The notes below the pieces were generated by a model. It was not told the origin of the DNA. It saw only the letters and a list, made by a program, of their open reading frames with translations, and did no database searches. From Pyrinomonadaceae bacterium (GTDB taxonomy: Bacteria > Acidobacteriota > Blastocatellia > Pyrinomonadales > Pyrinomonadaceae): a DNA stretch of 61,144 nucleotides. How positions within the stretch are numbered: the first letter of the stretch is position 1; each line of letters opens with the position of its first letter. Positions 51,496 to 60,739 of the stretch are shown here, one piece after another. The translations under genes were made by a program, and so were the position numbers. The stretch covers positions 1 through 61,144 of the forward strand of contig JACVRN010000020.1 in assembly GCA_014534425.1 (NCBI GenBank). Reading direction: 5' to 3'.

Positions 51496-52113
51496 TCAAA
51501 AAGAACCGGCGTTGATTGAAAGACGCGCGGCAGTGGAGCCGTCGCCTCCCAAGCCGCCCGTGTTGCGAACGTGCGGGTCGAGCAGTGCGAAGCGGTTAAC
51601 GTTGCGACCATTCGACGGCAACTCGTTTACGCGCCTTGCGTCAACCACCTGGCTTATCTCCGGCGCGTTATTGACCACGGCAGATGTCTCGTCCGTGATG
51701 TTGACGGACTCTTTGAGGACTTCAAGCTCAAGCGCCACGTCCATAGTCACGGCCTCTCCAGAAGCCAGGTTGACGCTGCTTTTGACGGAAGGCCGAAAGC
51801 CCTCTGCCTCTACTGTGACTTCATAGCTCGCGCCCGGCGGAAGCCCGTAAACGGCAAAGCGTCCTTCTGCGTCTGTCACGGCCTGTCGATTGACACGCAA
51901 CCCTTCGTTCTTAACAAGCACACGCGCGCCTGCGACAACATTTCCATTCATCTGTGTCGTGACAGTGCCGCGCACGCCCGTGCTGGTCTCGGTTTGAGCG
52001 TCCACGTTGAAGGGAAGGGAAAGAATTAAAGCGAACGCGAAGGCCAGAAAGAAGAGAAGAGAGCGCGAAAATCTTTGCGCCTGATGAATGCCGGACATCG
52101 AATTATTCTCCAA
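51496..52113 (-). CDS. TonB-dependent receptor, N-terminal part ended by a premature TGA
   Basis: 205 aa: signal peptide (SLLFFLAFAFALILSLPFNV), a carboxypeptidase-regulatory-like domain (~42-135, GVRGTVTTQMNGNVVAGARV, VTDAEGRFAVYGLPPGASYE) and the first plug strand (DARRVNELPSNGRNVNRFAL ... GDGSTAARLSINAGSF). The next codon is TGA, after which homology continues in the same frame with no shift. The full gene would be 913 codons, a normal size for the family. Only a point mutation, a sequencing error or programmed readthrough explains this. Confidence 0.8.
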   Translation of the reverse strand: MENNSMSGIHQAQRFSRSLLFFLAFAFALILSLPFNVDAQTETSTGVRGTVTTQMNGNVVAGARVLVKNEGLRVNRQAVTDAEGRFAVYGLPPGASYEVTVEAEGFRPSVKSSVNLASGEAVTMDVALELEVLKESVNITDETSAVVNNAPEISQVVDARRVNELPSNGRNVNRFALLDPHVRNTGGLGGDGSTAARLSINAGSF

Positions 52114-52674
52114 TTGAAATTGATGGCCGACCCACCTAAAATGCAGGGAGTCGTTCGGAGCCTACGGAAGGCTCAAGCGATGAACGGGTTCTCGCGCCGC
52201 TCGCTTCGCCAAAAGTGTGAGCGCAAGAACCCTTCCTTTTTGTCGGCTCAGGATTCAAAACACTGGAAGCCGTGATGAAAGCTTTGAAATTGAAAACCAA
52301 TTTCAATTCTGGATTGTATGCGAGACCCTCAGGCGATGTCAACTGGCTCCGGCCACTGGAGCACCAGCCGGGGATTTTCCGACCTTCAGCTTTTGTCTGA
52401 TTTCTACTCCAGCAGTGATGATGAAACGACTGCGCTCATCTCTCCGCAAGCGTCGCTCATCATCACAAATCCGAACCTCTTAAATTTTCAATCATCCAAC
52501 AATAGAGCGCGCAAACCAGGCAATTCACTCGCACAACTCTCTTCTGAATCGCGCATGATTTAAGAGCGGGAATGGCGCTTGCAATCCTGTTGCCTTCGTT
52601 GAGACCCATTCTCTATGCACGCATGGAGGGCGGCGAACTCTACTTCAGATTAAGGAAGTGAAGGAGATTTTTTT
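52114..52674. other. 561-bp gene-free divergent region
   Basis: Between the receptor and the methyltransferase. Frames of 60-88 codons exist but lack ribosome sites and resemble no family. A small inverted repeat GAAATTG-AAAAC-CAATTTC lies at 52286-52304 and could bind a regulator of either gene. Confidence 0.45.
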
Positions 52675-53607
52675 ATGGCATTCGAGGCAGCGCTCTTTAG
52701 ACGAACGCGGCTGGGGGAATACAGGCATTGCTTGGCTTTGATGGAAGCCTATGCGGGGGCTGCTCCTCTGTGGGAGCGCCTTTGCATAGCCTCTTACGTA
52801 AGCCTTGGCCCTCTCCTGGCAAGATTGTTCGGCGCGGACACCACGCACATGTGGAGCAAGGCCGATTCAATCATCGCAGACGTTTTCGCCGTCTCGCGTT
52901 TAAGCCCGCTAGAGTTGGTCAGAGAACTGCGCCGCTACATTCAATTGAGCCTTGAGAAGAAAGAGCATCTCTCTTTCGACGAGGCGCGCAGAGAGATTTA
53001 CGAGCAGAGGTTTTATCCACTGGTAACGCACTTTACTTTCGCTTTGCAGCCTTCGGCGGTCGCAAGGTTAAAGTTCATACGCGAGGTGGTGGCTTCAATC
53101 AAACAGGAGCAGGTAAGCTTCGCAGACCTAGGCTGCGGCTCAGGCGTCATTCTCTGCGACGTGCTCAGGCACAAGCCGCGCTGGAGCGGCGAAGGATTGG
53201 ACATCAGCCCCGCCGCCATAGACTACGCGGAGCGCTTGAGCCTGTACAAGCAGGTACACTCGCGCGCGGAGTTTCGCGTAGGCGACATGGCGCAACTACC
53301 TTACGACGATGAAACGCTAGACCTGGTCATCTCTTCCGAGGTGATAGAGCACGCGCCTGACCCCGACAGAGTGATGAGAGAGATTACGCGCGTGCTTCGC
53401 CCGCAAGGCAAACTTATCTTAACAATCCCAATGGAGAGCCAGGGGGTCTCGCATCTTCACTCTCCTGGGCGACCGGAAGACCTGCGCCAACTGTGCGAGC
53501 GAGCGGGCCTCAGCGTTCGACGCCTTGAAACACACTGGCACTTCGGCTTCGGAGACGACCGCCGACACATCTTCGCCGTTGGGGAAAAGCAGAAAAGAAG
53601 TGAATAA
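52675..53607 (+). CDS. SAM-dependent methyltransferase (class I, Methyltransf_11-type)
   Basis: 310 aa. A helical N-terminal domain (~1-130) precedes a Rossmann-fold methyltransferase: motif I FADLGCGSGVILCD (~145-158), acidic motif II GEGLDISPAAID (~172-185), FRVGDMAQLPYDDETLDLVI (~204-223) with SSEVIEHA, and late VLRPQGKLILTIP. The substrate cannot be told; the extra N-terminal domain and lack of signal peptide suggest a cytoplasmic small-molecule or glycan methylase. A run of T before the ATG and GGAGA about 10 nt upstream mark the start. Confidence 0.88.
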   Translation: MAFEAALFRRTRLGEYRHCLALMEAYAGAAPLWERLCIASYVSLGPLLARLFGADTTHMWSKADSIIADVFAVSRLSPLELVRELRRYIQLSLEKKEHLSFDEARREIYEQRFYPLVTHFTFALQPSAVARLKFIREVVASIKQEQVSFADLGCGSGVILCDVLRHKPRWSGEGLDISPAAIDYAERLSLYKQVHSRAEFRVGDMAQLPYDDETLDLVISSEVIEHAPDPDRVMREITRVLRPQGKLILTIPMESQGVSHLHSPGRPEDLRQLCERAGLSVRRLETHWHFGFGDDRRHIFAVGEKQKRSE

Positions 53608-53628
53608 AGAAGAAGCTATTCTTTCTAC

Positions 53629-54618
53629 TCACTCGTCCTTCATGATTTGTGCGGCTAGGAGGGGGATGGTCAGTTCGTGGTGGCCCGTGATGGCGAAGCC
53701 CCGGCCCGCTCCATCTGCCGTGGGGCGGCGCACGACGTTTGTGAGCGGGCGATAGGATTGAATGAAGTCGAAGTTGGCTGTGGTGATGTCTGTCAACTCG
53801 TGCCCAAGGTTGCGTACGAGCGTGACGGCTTTGAGGAAAAGCTCCGGCAGGAGGACTGCGGAGCCTATGTTCAGATAAACTCCGCCGCCGTTCATGCGGC
53901 GCACTAGCTCGGCCAGCAGTCTAAAATCCGTGTGAGTCGTTGCGCCTAAACTTGCGCCGTCAGCCGAAGGATGAAAGTGCGCTATGTCCGCGCCGATTGT
54001 CAGGTGCGCTGTAAAGGGCACGCGCATCTCGAAGGCCGCCGCGAGCAAAGACTGTTCACGATAGCGCGGACGCAAAGCCACAAGCGCGCGGCCCGTGGCT
54101 TCGCCGAGTCCTATCCCGTCTCTGGCACCTTCGCGCGCCGCGTGGTTGAGCAGCTTGCCGGTCTCTTCAGCGCCGCCGAAAGCGCCCGCGCCGAGCGTCG
54201 CGTCAACGTCTTCGGACGTATAGCCTGCCATAGCTATCTCTGCGTCATGCACCAGCACGGAGCCGTTGACCGCAATCGCGCTCACAAAGCCTCTTCGCAT
54301 GAGATTGATGATGACGGGCGCGAGGCCGGTTTTGATGACGTGCCCGCCTATGCCCCAGATGACGGGCTTACGAAGCTCATGAGCGCGCCGGATTCTCGCG
54401 GCCACTTCGCGCAGGGATTGAACGGCCAGAATGTTCGGCAGCGAATCAAGAAAATCTTTGATTGACGAGCCTTCTTCAAGAGGGCGTGCGAAATCTTTGA
54501 CGGAGACTTTGCTCGGACGCTCCTTTAGAGAATAGGTGTTAACGTCGTCCAGGCTGAGCGGGCGTAAATCGTCTTCGTAGATAGACACTTTCGGTTCAGC
54601 TACGCTCCTTCCCCTCAT
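53629..54618 (-). CDS. Conserved protein, deoxyhypusine-synthase-like fold suspected
   Basis: 329 aa. Motifs such as VIWGIGGHVIKTGLAPVIIN, AVNGSVLVHDAEIAMAGYTS, LTIGADIAHFHPSADGASLG and GGVYLNIGSAVLLPELFLKA fit a Rossmann-type protein that binds a nucleotide-like cofactor, and the general order recalls deoxyhypusine synthase relatives, but eIF5A-type substrates are absent from bacteria. The start at 54618 overlaps the end of the gmhA-like gene by 23 nt, so the two are coupled and may act in one pathway, possibly heptose or LPS-related. Name kept open. Confidence 0.6.
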   Translation of the reverse strand: MRGRSVAEPKVSIYEDDLRPLSLDDVNTYSLKERPSKVSVKDFARPLEEGSSIKDFLDSLPNILAVQSLREVAARIRRAHELRKPVIWGIGGHVIKTGLAPVIINLMRRGFVSAIAVNGSVLVHDAEIAMAGYTSEDVDATLGAGAFGGAEETGKLLNHAAREGARDGIGLGEATGRALVALRPRYREQSLLAAAFEMRVPFTAHLTIGADIAHFHPSADGASLGATTHTDFRLLAELVRRMNGGGVYLNIGSAVLLPELFLKAVTLVRNLGHELTDITTANFDFIQSYRPLTNVVRRPTADGAGRGFAITGHHELTIPLLAAQIMKDE

Positions 54619-55198
54619 CCTCTTTCATGAAGAGCGCCGTCTCCACCAACTCGCAGATGATGTGGCCTATCAGATTGTGCGTCTCCTGTATGCGCTGAGT
54701 ATCATGACTTGGGACTACGAGCGCTACGTCGCAGAGCGGCGCAACGCGCCCGCCGTCGCGTCCCAAGAGGCCAATCGTCTTCAGCCCTTGCGCCCGCGCC
54801 TGCTCGACCGCCACAACCACGTTAGCCGAAGTACCCGAAGTCGAAATCGCAAGACAGGTGTCGCCGCGCTCGCCCAAGGCTTCCACCTGCCGCGCGAAGA
54901 CTCGCTCGAAGCCTATGTCGTTGGCTATGCAGGTCAACACGCCTCCGTCGGTCGAGAGCGCAATCGCGGGCAGCCCGCGCCGCTCCGCCATCATGAAGCG
55001 ATTAACAAACTCGCCCGCAATGTGCTGCGCGTCCGCAGCCGAGCCGCCGTTGCCGAACAGCAGAAGCTTCCCGCCCGCAGCGAAGCATTCAGAGATGAGA
55101 CGCGCAGCGCGCTCGACCTCCTCCGCATGCTCCGCAAAGTAGCGCCGCTTCACCTCAAGGCTGTCTGCGACGATTGATTGAATACGCTCTTTCATCAT
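54596..55198 (-). CDS. gmhA: Phosphoheptose isomerase-like SIS-domain protein
   Basis: 200 aa, normal GmhA length. SIS-fold landmarks: GGKLLLFGNGGSAADAQHIA, FVNRFMMAERRGLPAIALST, GERGDTCLAISTSGTSANVV, and ETHNLIGHIICELVE with the His/Glu of the active site. GmhA converts sedoheptulose 7-phosphate to D-glycero-D-manno-heptose 7-phosphate, the first step of ADP-heptose synthesis for LPS. The overlapping downstream gene is probably part of the same unit; the other heptose genes are not in the window. Confidence 0.88.
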   Translation of the reverse strand: MMKERIQSIVADSLEVKRRYFAEHAEEVERAARLISECFAAGGKLLLFGNGGSAADAQHIAGEFVNRFMMAERRGLPAIALSTDGGVLTCIANDIGFERVFARQVEALGERGDTCLAISTSGTSANVVVAVEQARAQGLKTIGLLGRDGGRVAPLCDVALVVPSHDTQRIQETHNLIGHIICELVETALFMKEDEGKERS

Positions 55199-55236
55199 CT
55201 CTGCTTAAGAAGCGACCGTAGATGCTTGCGAGTATA

Positions 55237-58110
55237 TCACGCGATTCTTTTAGAGCGTTCGCGGCGAGTACCGTTGCCGTTACCGTTGCGAGGTGCGGCG
55301 TGGCCGTTGAGGAGCGGTTTGAGGGCGTGGCCGGTGTGGGAGCGGCGGGCGCGTGAGACTTCTTCGGGTGTGCCTGTGGCTACGACACGTCCGCCGTGGG
55401 AGCCGCCTTCGGGGCCGAGGTCTATGATGTAGTCGGCGCTCTTGATGACATCGAGGTTGTGCTCTATGACGAGCACTGTGTTGCCTAAAGAGACTAGGCG
55501 CTGGAGCACGTCCAGGAGTTTGTGAACGTCTGCGAAATGAAGGCCGGTCGTAGGCTCGTCCAGTATGTACATGGTGCGGCCAGTGGCGCGCTTGGACAAT
55601 TCTTTGGCGAGCTTGATGCGCTGCGCCTCGCCGCCGGAGAGAGTCGTGGCGGATTGCCCTAGCTTGATGTAACCCAGACCAACATCCAGAAGCGTCTGAA
55701 GCTTCTGCTTAATCTGCGGAATGTTTTCCAGTAGAGGCAGCGCCTCTTCGACGGTTGTGTCCAGAAGCTCGGCGATGGACTTGCCCTTGTACTTGACGGA
55801 AAGCGTCTCGCGGTTGTAGCGTGCGCCGCGACAAACGTCGCAGAGGACGTAAACGTCGGGCAGAAAATTCATCTCGATGCGCTTCATGCCGTCGCCTTCG
55901 CAAGCCTCGCAGCGCCCGCCCTTGACATTAAAGGAGAAGCGTCCGGGCTTGTAGCCGCGCTCTCTGGATTCGGGCAGCATGCTGTAAAGCTCTCGGATTG
56001 GAGTAAACAGTCCTGTGTAGGTAGCAGGATTGGAGCGCGGCGTGCGGCCAATCGGCGACTGGTCTATCTCTATCACCTTGTCTATGTGCTCTAGACCTTC
56101 TATGGCGGCGTGCTCGCCAGGCTCCGTCAGCGAGCCGTAGAGATGACGCGCCAGCGAGCGATAGAGAATGTCGTCGACGAGCGTAGATTTGCCTGAGCCT
56201 GAGACGCCCGTGACGACAGTTAAAAGACCGAGCGGGAAGGTAACGTCTATGTCTTTCAGGTTGTTTGCGCGAGCGCCTCTGACGGTTATGGCTTTGCCGT
56301 TCGGCGCGCGTCGAGTAGTCGGGACTCCTATGGCGCGCGTGCCGCAGATGTAAAGGCCCGTCACAGATTCGGGATTGCAGGAGACTTCATCGGGCGTGCC
56401 GGAAGCTACAAGCTCGCCGCCGTGAGCGCCCGCGCCGGGGCCTAGGTCTACTACATAATCCGCGCGGCGAATTGTTTCCTCGTCATGCTCTACAACCAGA
56501 ACTGTGTTGCCCAGGTCGCGCAGGGCGCAGAGCGTTTCAAGAAGCCTCTGATTGTCGCGCGGGTGAAGACCTATGGAAGGCTCGTCCAAAACATAAAGCA
56601 CGCCGCGCAGTTGCGAGCCTATCTGCGTGGCTAAGCGTATGCGCTGGCCTTCGCCGCCGGAGAGCGTGGATGAAGGACGGTCAAGCGTGATGTAGCCCAG
56701 GCCGACTGTTTCAAGAAAGCGCAGGCGGTTGCGTATCTCGCGCAGGACAAGGCCTGCTATCTGCTCCTCGCGCTCGTTCAATCGAACTGCGTCAAAAGCC
56801 TTAATCGCGTCTTCTATGGGAAGCGAGGTGTAGTCGGCTATGCCGCGACCGGCCACGCGCACGGCCAGCGATTCCGGTTGCAGTCGCTTGCCCTGGCAAT
56901 CAGGACACTCCACGGGCGAAACCAACTCTTCCAGCGCCGCGCGCACTTTCTCGGACGAAGCCTCCGTCATACGCTCGCGTAAGGTGCGAACTGCGCCGGG
57001 CCAGCCCTTCTCCTGCCAGGTGTAGGTTCCCTGGCGGAAAGTGAGCGGCTGATTTAAGCCGTAAAAGAAGGCCATGCGTACTTCCTGCGGCAACTCGCTG
57101 AACGGTCTTTTAAGGTCTGTGTGGAAATGAGCGGCGAGTGCTGCAAGCGCCGCGCGAAGATAGCCGGAGCTTTGCTTGTCGGCTGAACTTGCAAACTCAA
57201 GCTTGTCGGTCTGAACGGTCGCGTCCGTGATAATCTTCGCGGGGTCAACTTCAAGCACCGTGCCTAGGCCGTGACAGCGCTTGCACGCGCCGTAAGCAGA
57301 GTTGAAGGAGAAAGAGCGCGGCTCAAGCGGCGGGACGTTGATGCCGCAATTGACGCAGGCCATGCGCTCGGAATAGAGCTTCTCTTCGCCGTCTATGACG
57401 GAGACCAGCACAGCGCCGCCCGTCAGCTTCAGCGCCGTCCGCACAGATTCCGACAGCCGCTCCTTGATGCCAGGCTTAATCAGCAGCCGGTCAACCACCG
57501 CCTCAATCGTGTGATTGCGCCGCTTATCAAGACGTATCTCTTCATCAAGCGACAACAACTCGCCGTCAATACGCGCACGCAGGAAGCCGTCTTTCGCCAG
57601 CTTCTCAAGCTCCTTCTTGAACTCGCCCTTGCGGCCACGGACTACGGGCGCGAGTATCATCACGCGCTCGCCTTCCGGCAGAGAGAGAATGTTGCCGACT
57701 ATCTGCTCTACGGACTGCCTGGTAATCGGAGCGCCGCAGACGTGGCAATGCGGCTGGCCTATGGAAGAGAAGAGCAGGCGCAGGTAGTCGTAAACCTCCG
57801 TCACGGTGCCGACAGTGGAGCGAGGGCTGCGCGAGACTGTCTTCTGCTCAATTGAGATGGCCGGCGAGAGGCCGTCAACGGAATCAACGTCGGGCTTTTC
57901 CAGTTGATCCAGGAATTGACGGGCGTAGGCCGAAAGAGACTCTACGTAGCGGCGCTGTCCCTCCGCGTAAATCGTGTCGAAAGCGAGTGAGGATTTGCCG
58001 GAACCCGAAAGCCCTGTGATGACGGTCAGGCGGTCGCGCGGAATCTCTACGTTGATATTCTTGAGATTGTTCTGGCGCGCCCCGCGCACTGTAATCTGCT
58101 CAATTGCCAT
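55237..58110 (-). CDS. uvrA: Excinuclease ABC subunit A
   Basis: 957 aa from the ATG at 58110 ([20 protein letters not shown]); the frame runs to 58275 through non-conserved sequence and is rejected. Two ABC ATPase halves: Walker [10 protein letters not shown] and GVSGSGKST, each with a split signature ([12 protein letters not shown] and [12 protein letters not shown]) and Walker B ([14 protein letters not shown] and [13 protein letters not shown]). Zinc modules are visible at [25 protein letters not shown] and the C-terminal CEACEGDG...CDVC. It starts nucleotide-excision repair with UvrB. uvrA is usually LexA-controlled, and lexA lies at 26627, but no operator could be identified. Confidence 0.98.
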   Translation of the reverse strand: MAIEQITVRGARQNNLKNINVEIPRDRLTVITGLSGSGKSSLAFDTIYAEGQRRYVESLSAYARQFLDQLEKPDVDSVDGLSPAISIEQKTVSRSPRSTVGTVTEVYDYLRLLFSSIGQPHCHVCGAPITRQSVEQIVGNILSLPEGERVMILAPVVRGRKGEFKKELEKLAKDGFLRARIDGELLSLDEEIRLDKRRNHTIEAVVDRLLIKPGIKERLSESVRTALKLTGGAVLVSVIDGEEKLYSERMACVNCGINVPPLEPRSFSFNSAYGACKRCHGLGTVLEVDPAKIITDATVQTDKLEFASSADKQSSGYLRAALAALAAHFHTDLKRPFSELPQEVRMAFFYGLNQPLTFRQGTYTWQEKGWPGAVRTLRERMTEASSEKVRAALEELVSPVECPDCQGKRLQPESLAVRVAGRGIADYTSLPIEDAIKAFDAVRLNEREEQIAGLVLREIRNRLRFLETVGLGYITLDRPSSTLSGGEGQRIRLATQIGSQLRGVLYVLDEPSIGLHPRDNQRLLETLCALRDLGNTVLVVEHDEETIRRADYVVDLGPGAGAHGGELVASGTPDEVSCNPESVTGLYICGTRAIGVPTTRRAPNGKAITVRGARANNLKDIDVTFPLGLLTVVTGVSGSGKSTLVDDILYRSLARHLYGSLTEPGEHAAIEGLEHIDKVIEIDQSPIGRTPRSNPATYTGLFTPIRELYSMLPESRERGYKPGRFSFNVKGGRCEACEGDGMKRIEMNFLPDVYVLCDVCRGARYNRETLSVKYKGKSIAELLDTTVEEALPLLENIPQIKQKLQTLLDVGLGYIKLGQSATTLSGGEAQRIKLAKELSKRATGRTMYILDEPTTGLHFADVHKLLDVLQRLVSLGNTVLVIEHNLDVIKSADYIIDLGPEGGSHGGRVVATGTPEEVSRARRSHTGHALKPLLNGHAAPRNGNGNGTRRERSKRIA

Positions 58111-58164
58111 AATAATAAAGTGCGCCCCACACAGTGGCGATTCCGACAGAGCGCAGAACTTCAC

Positions 58165-58193
58165 ATTGTAGCCGAGCAAAGGACAACGAGCAA
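58165..58193 (-). promoter_or_regulatory. Putative promoter of uvrA
   Basis: On the minus strand TTGCTC (58193-58188), 17-nt spacer, TACAAT (58170-58165), 55 nt upstream of the uvrA ATG. The -10 has 5 of 6 matches; the -35 is weak. Confidence 0.4.
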
Positions 58194-58198
58194 GTTGA

Positions 58199-58294
58199 CG
58201 AAGAATTAACAGGGATGTACAGGATAGAGAGGATAAAAGCAGAACTATTGCTTTTATCCTCTCTATCCTGTCCATCCCTGTTAATTGTCCTTTC
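58199..58294. repeat. Long intergenic inverted repeat, family B copy 3
   Basis: Arms of about 40 nt with AGAATTAACAGGGATGTACA and AGGATAGAGAGGATAAAAGC, matched by GCTTTTATCCTCTCTATCCT and GTCCATCCCTGTTAATT. It sits between the divergent uvrA and pgsA genes, so it does not act as a terminator here. Confidence 0.85.
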
Positions 58295-58323
58295 TTGACA
58301 GTGTATGGAGCGAGTCCTACACT
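58295..58323 (+). promoter_or_regulatory. Promoter of pgsA
   Basis: TTGACA (58295-58300, 6 of 6), 17-nt spacer, TACACT (58318-58323, 4 of 6), 31 nt upstream of the GTG start and directly after repeat family B. Confidence 0.55.
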
Positions 58324-58354
58324 TCGAATTAATTACATAGAGGATTAAGAGGGC

Positions 58355-59077
58355 GTGAATCTTCCGAACACATTAACGCTGCTGCGTATCTTCATAGTGC
58401 CGTTTCTGGTGGCGGTACTCTTGACGCCTCTGTCGGAGAACTGGTTGGGCGTGCCTCGACACATCTTCGGCGTGGCGCTCTTTCTGGGCGCAGCTTTTAC
58501 GGATTACCTGGACGGGCGCATTGCGCGCAACCGCGATCAGGTTTCACGCCTTGGGAAGCTGCTTGACCCGATTGCAGACAAGCTCCTGATTTCGGCGGCG
58601 CTCATATCCCTTGTGGAAAACCAACTCGCTCCGGCCTGGGCTGTGGTCGTCATCATAGGGCGCGAGTTCGCAGTCACAGGCTTGCGCTCGATTGCGGCAG
58701 CCGACGGTGTGGTCATAGCCGCCTCTCGCGTAGGCAAGTTCAAGATGCTCTCGCAGGTAGTGGCCGTGGCGCTTCTGATTGTGTCCAGCGTCGCGGGGCA
58801 CCCGCCCGTCTCAAATTTTCCGCGTCCCTTTCCGGCCATACAATTCTGGACTGTGCCGGAGTTGCGTAGCGCAGTCAATCATCTGCTCGGCAGAGGCGCG
58901 TTGACGATGAGCGACTGGCAGGTGCTCTTTTATACTGCGGGGCGTGCGATGCTCTGGGTCGTGGTGCTCTCGGCCTTCGTCTCCATGTATGAATACTTCC
59001 GCGCCTTCTACCGCACGGTCAACGAGCGCGACCGCTTTGAAAGAGAAGCCAAACAATCCCCTGTCACGGCGAAGTAA
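58355..59077 (+). CDS. pgsA: CDP-diacylglycerol-glycerol-3-phosphate 3-phosphatidyltransferase
   Basis: 240 aa from a GTG start. Integral membrane enzyme making phosphatidylglycerol phosphate. The CDP-alcohol phosphotransferase motif is complete: Asp50, Asp53-Gly54, Ala57-Arg58, Gly67, Asp71 and Asp75 (DYLDGRIARNRDQVSRLGKL then LDPIADK). About five TM segments are visible, with a C-terminal YEYFRAFYRTVNERDRF tail. Longer than E. coli PgsA (about 182 aa) because of an insertion around residues 145-190. The GTG is favoured by the promoter position. Confidence 0.9.
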   Translation: MNLPNTLTLLRIFIVPFLVAVLLTPLSENWLGVPRHIFGVALFLGAAFTDYLDGRIARNRDQVSRLGKLLDPIADKLLISAALISLVENQLAPAWAVVVIIGREFAVTGLRSIAAADGVVIAASRVGKFKMLSQVVAVALLIVSSVAGHPPVSNFPRPFPAIQFWTVPELRSAVNHLLGRGALTMSDWQVLFYTAGRAMLWVVVLSAFVSMYEYFRAFYRTVNERDRFEREAKQSPVTAK

Positions 59078-59078
59078 G

Positions 59079-59164
59079 GTAAAAGTAAAAAGGCAAGAGT
59101 AGAAGAAAGAGAAGACGCGCCCTTCTTTCTCCTACTCTTGCCTTTTATCTTTTTACTTCTTCTT
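59079..59164. repeat. Long intergenic inverted repeat, family G
   Basis: Arms AAGTAAAAAGGCAAGAGTAG and CTACTCTTGCCTTTT with a purine-rich loop, filling the gap between convergent genes. Single copy in the window. Confidence 0.75.
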
Positions 59165-59168
59165 TCGC

Positions 59169-60194
59169 TTATTGCAGTTCTACGAAATCGCCTGTATGTA
59201 CTTCCTGTGCAACGCGTGTGATAACTGCTGTGGCGGTGCGTTGCTGCACGCTTAGGATGACCATCTCGCCAACTACCTTACGCGGCATGGGCGGACGGCT
59301 TCTCTTAACGTCAGGTGACGTAATCGTGGGGCCGTAGACGCCCGTATTGTTGGGGTCTTGTACGCGCTGCGCTTTGTTGGAGAACTTGCCTCCCTTGTAG
59401 CGCTCGCTCTCAAAGCCTGCGCTGGCCGTAGGCGTGACCTCTTCATCACGAAAGCGCGTGACGTTGCCTGTGCCTAGCGGGCGATAGATGGTGAGGTAAT
59501 CATTCGGCTTGATGTTGTCTTCCGTGCCGAGGTCTATGTAGACGATGTCGTTGACGGTGGGAGCTTCGCGCCCGTCACGAGCAAGAACTATGCGCCCTCG
59601 CTGCTTTCCTGTCGGGTCTGCAAAGCGATTGAGCGGGACTTCGTTGCGAATGAAGGGAGCCGCGCGCTCGTTGGCTGCGCGCAGCAGGTCTCCGAGGAGC
59701 ATGGTCTCGCAGGAGTGTACGACACGGGCAACCGAGACGCGCTCCTTAACATCAACGACACGCAGCCGCCCAAGCTCCTGCGTGTAGACGCCCAGGTAGC
59801 CCTTCTTCTTCGTAAAGTCAGAAGAAAACTGGCCGCGCGGGCGCACGACGGAGAATTCCTGGCCGACTGTCACGCCCTGATTCGAACCGGCGTTGATTAA
59901 CACTACGTCACCCTGCGAGTAGATGCGCTGCTCCTGCTCGTCTTCGCCGCCGACGATCTGTAGCTTATTCGGAGCGGGCGCGTACTGTATAAAGCCGCCG
60001 CAGTAAAGCTCGTTCGCGCCTGCGACTCTGGCAGGAGCCTTGGCCTCTGGAAGCGTTACCTGTATGGGCGTTGGCTGCTGTCTGGGGCTGGCGGAAGATT
60101 GATTGGTTTGCGCGCTCGCGGGACTCAGGATGGCGCAGACGATGAACAGAAGCGAGGCACTCAGGCTTCTAAATATCAGGTTGCTGGTACGCAC
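59169..60194 (-). CDS. Secreted protein with FlgT-like C-terminal beta domain
   Basis: 341 aa. Signal peptide (SASLLFIVCAILSPASAQ). The middle (~85-135, YSQGDVVLINAGSNQGVTVG, QEFSVVRPRG) and C-terminal (~285-341, KVVGEMVILSVQQRTATAVI ... HTGDFVELQ) segments follow the V-x-x-G-x-x-V/F beta pattern seen in FlgT-like and LysM-adjacent acidobacterial proteins. No enzyme motif. It could tether to the envelope. Convergent with pgsA. Confidence 0.7.
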   Translation of the reverse strand: MRTSNLIFRSLSASLLFIVCAILSPASAQTNQSSASPRQQPTPIQVTLPEAKAPARVAGANELYCGGFIQYAPAPNKLQIVGGEDEQEQRIYSQGDVVLINAGSNQGVTVGQEFSVVRPRGQFSSDFTKKKGYLGVYTQELGRLRVVDVKERVSVARVVHSCETMLLGDLLRAANERAAPFIRNEVPLNRFADPTGKQRGRIVLARDGREAPTVNDIVYIDLGTEDNIKPNDYLTIYRPLGTGNVTRFRDEEVTPTASAGFESERYKGGKFSNKAQRVQDPNNTGVYGPTITSPDVKRSRPPMPRKVVGEMVILSVQQRTATAVITRVAQEVHTGDFVELQ

Positions 60195-60454
60195 TGGAAG
60201 GTTCTCCTTAAGAGTTTGAAGCTTCGGGCTTCGAAGGAAGTCAAAACCGGCTGGTCGCTCGACCGCTAGAGGCGACTCTAAAGCTTAACGCGGTGAGCGT
60301 GAAGGATTTTTAGAGCCGGGGCATAAAACAGACCCTCGCGGCTCGGGGCAATTACAATCCTACAGGCTGGCGCGGGGCGAGGTCAACACAAATTTTTGCA
60401 GTGTTGAACGCGAGGCTCTTTAAGCCCCGCAGGCAGGACTAACCCCTTCTGCGC
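60195..60454. other. Gene-free divergent region upstream of the tRNA operon
   Basis: No gene seen. It must hold the promoter of the minus-strand secreted protein; the tRNA operon promoter lies just downstream. The GC-rich GGGGCAATTACAATCC and TAAGCCCCGC segments are only noted. Confidence 0.4.
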
Positions 60455-60483
60455 TTGCGTTTTGATAAGCCGCTTGGTAGTAT
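60455..60483 (+). promoter_or_regulatory. Putative promoter of the tRNA-tuf operon
   Basis: TTGCGT (60455-60460), 17-nt spacer, TAGTAT (60478-60483), 39 nt upstream of the first tRNA. The -10 has 4 of 6 matches; the spacing is ideal. Confidence 0.45.
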
Positions 60484-60522
60484 CCACGTTTTGCCGGATA
60501 GCGCTCCACGGAGTCTATGTGA

Positions 60523-60598
60523 GCCGGCGTAGCTCAGTTGGTAGAGCATCTGATTTGTAATCAGAGGGTCGGGGGTTCAAGTCCCTTCGCCGGCTCCA
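60523..60598 (+). tRNA. tRNA-Thr (anticodon UGU)
   Basis: 76 nt with encoded CCA. Acceptor GCCGGCG/CGCCGGC, D-arm GCTCAGTTGGTAGAGC, anticodon loop TTTGTAA (TGT, codon ACA), T-arm GGGGGTTCAAGTCCC. First gene of the operon. Confidence 0.97.
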
Positions 60599-60624
60599 GC
60601 AATTTTGACAAGCTAGAGAGACGT

Positions 60625-60712
60625 GCAGGGGTGGTCGAGTGGTTAATGGCACCGGGCTGTAAACCCGGCGGGCTAACGCCCTACGTAGGTTCGAATCCTA
60701 CCCCCTGCACCA
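60625..60712 (+). tRNA. tRNA-Tyr (anticodon GUA)
   Basis: 88 nt, class II with long variable arm (GCGGGCTAACGCCCTACG region). Acceptor GCAGGGG/CCCCTGC, anticodon stem CCGGG/CCCGG with loop CTGTAAA (GTA), encoded CCA. Confidence 0.97.
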
Positions 60713-60739
60713 GCAGAGCAGGGATGAAGGCGGCAGTGT

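Noticed and set aside
51496..51498. TGA as a selenocysteine codon in the TonB receptor
   Set aside because: No adjacent SECIS-like hairpin and no precedent in the family; a point mutation is simpler.
52217..52563. Short frames between the receptor and methyltransferase
   Set aside because: No ribosome sites, overlapping frames and no conserved motif.
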